A stretch of 5,121 bases of DNA from Minisyncoccota bacterium. GTDB taxonomy: Bacteria; Patescibacteriota; Minisyncoccia; Minisyncoccales; CG1-02-41-26. Positions 4,376 to 5,121 of the stretch are shown piece by piece; within the stretch, counting starts at the first letter, position 1; each line of letters begins with the position of its first letter. A model generated the notes under the pieces. It worked only from the letters and a program-made list of their open reading frames with translations. It searched no databases and was not told the origin of the DNA. Location of the stretch: NCBI GenBank assembly GCA_028715435.1, contig JAQURU010000052.1, positions 1 through 5,121 of the forward strand, given 5' to 3'. Both the position numbers and the translations under genes were made by a program.

Positions 4376-5121
4376 ATGGAAAATGATTTTATTGAAAATG
4401 AGCATAAAACTTTAAAGTTTTGGGAGGATATAAATCTTTTGGAGAAGTTGAAAGAGAAAAATAAAAAAGGCAAGCCCTGGAGCTTTTTAGATGGGCCAAT
4501 TACAGCCAACAATCCTATGGGTGTTCACCATGCCTGGGGCAGAACTTATAAAGACCTATTCCAAAGATATAAGGCCATGCAAGGCTATAGCCAGAGGTTT
4601 CAGAACGGTTTTGATTGCCAAGGGCTTTGGGTGGAAGTGGAAGTGGAAAAAGAGCTTGGGTTTCGCAATAAAAAAGACATTGAAAGATATGGCATTGCCA
4701 ATTTTGTAAACAAGTGCAAAGAGCGGGTGCATAAATATTCAAAAATTCAAACCGAACAATCAATTCGTTTGGGCATGATGCTGGATTGGGGTAATTGGCA
4801 AACAGAATTTGATGAAAAAGGCCAATGGGTTAAACAGAGCCATTCTTATTACACCTTAAGCGATGAAAACAATTATGCTATCTGGCATTTTTTAAAACGC
4901 TGTCATGAAAAGGGCTTGTTGTATAAGGGCCATGATGTTGTGCCTTGGTGCCCGAGATGCGGCACAGCCATTAGCCAGCACGAAATTTTAACAGAAGAGT
5001 ATAAAGAAATAACCCATAAAGCAATTTATTTTAAACTTCCTGTGGTTGGTGAAGCAGATACTTATTTCTTGGCTTGGACAACTACACCCTGGACCTTACC
5101 CGCCAATGTTTTTTTGTCGGT
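4376..5121 (+). CDS. ileS: Isoleucyl-tRNA synthetase, N-terminal part (runs off the window)
   Basis: This is a class I synthetase that charges tRNA-Ile. The first 248 codons are present and the frame is open to the edge. Features seen: FWEDINLLEKLKEKN (15-29), DGPITANNPMGVHHAWGR (39-56), which holds the HIGH-motif region, and FDCQGLWVEVEVEKELG (79-95). Further on come EQSIRLGMMLDWG (127-139), a CPRC zinc-knuckle half (192-195) followed by GTAISQHEI, and AWTTTPWTLPAN (233-244), the Thr-rich entry to the CP1 editing domain. The HIGH position reads HHAW (51-54), a trait I associate with a distinct IleRS subfamily. ValRS and LeuRS are less likely given the NGFDCQGLWVEVEVEKELG and PWCPRCGTAISQHE segments. 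ATG at 4376 is chosen because the ATG at 4371 is in another frame with only 14 codons. No Shine-Dalgarno motif is visible. The KMSKS loop and anticodon domain lie outside the window. Confidence 0.93.
   Translation, partial: MENDFIENEHKTLKFWEDINLLEKLKEKNKKGKPWSFLDGPITANNPMGVHHAWGRTYKDLFQRYKAMQGYSQRFQNGFDCQGLWVEVEVEKELGFRNKKDIERYGIANFVNKCKERVHKYSKIQTEQSIRLGMMLDWGNWQTEFDEKGQWVKQSHSYYTLSDENNYAIWHFLKRCHEKGLLYKGHDVVPWCPRCGTAISQHEILTEEYKEITHKAIYFKLPVVGEADTYFLAWTTTPWTLPANVFLS

Noticed and set aside
4371..4415. ATG at 4371 opening a 14-codon frame that overlaps the ileS start, a possible leader peptide
   Set aside because: It has no Ile-rich content, no attenuator structure and no ribosome-binding site; it is most likely chance in an AT-rich spacer.
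4491..4763. Open frames on both strands inside ileS (4491-4709 plus, 4515-4763 minus)
   Set aside because: They overlap conserved IleRS catalytic-domain sequence, which is plainly the real frame.
1979..5121. Alternative genetic code with UGA as glycine, as in some CPR lineages
   Set aside because: UGA serves as a terminator for three genes here and no in-frame UGA interrupts any conserved protein.
1..5121. IS elements, CRISPR arrays, prophage genes, T-box or other riboswitches
   Set aside because: No transposase or phage-like frame, no spaced repeat array, and no intergenic space of riboswitch size other than the one occupied by tmRNA.

Overview
The window reads as chromosomal sequence from a small, AT-rich, tightly packed bacterial genome. 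The best guess is a Candidate Phyla Radiation (Patescibacteria, Parcubacteria-like) lineage. This is inferred from the very short intergenic gaps, the scarcity of Shine-Dalgarno sequences, a free-standing MGMT catalytic domain, and an IleRS of the subfamily carrying an 'NNPMGVHHAWG' signature instead of a classical HIGH motif. UGA is used as a stop (smpB, the MGMT gene, the nucleotidyltransferase gene) and does not appear inside genes, so the code is the ordinary bacterial one and not the UGA=Gly code of Gracilibacteria/SR1.

The window divides into two divergent gene clusters that part at a 36-bp spacer (1943-1978). Leftward on the minus strand, in transcription order, are smpB, ssrA (tmRNA), infC (IF3), rpmI (L35) and rplT (L20), ending at a hairpin terminator at the left edge. 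Rightward on the plus strand are argS, a mini-MGMT gene, a nucleotidyltransferase-fold gene of unknown function, and the first 248 codons of ileS, which runs off the window.

The minus-strand cluster joins ribosome rescue (SmpB plus tmRNA) to the conserved initiation-factor/ribosomal-protein operon infC-rpmI-rplT. The tmRNA can be followed in some detail: acceptor stem, T arm with CCA, pseudoknots PK1 and PK2, and a tag frame reading ATYQAQPAYALA-stop whose last codons sit in a tetraloop hairpin. Its 5' end overlaps the smpB stop region by 8 nt, and its 3' CCA lies 15 nt before the first usable infC codon. This implies that a structured RNA is cut out of a polycistronic mRNA. infC has no AUG and begins with AUU or UUG (adjacent codons), as expected if IF3 controls its own start-codon selection.

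The plus-strand cluster pairs two class I aminoacyl-tRNA synthetases with a DNA-alkylation repair domain and an orphan nucleotidyltransferase, with gaps of 2, 21 and 13 nt. I see no IS element, CRISPR array, prophage gene or riboswitch. I do not see a wholly new multi-gene system. The most unusual features are the smpB/ssrA/infC junctions and the non-AUG start of infC.
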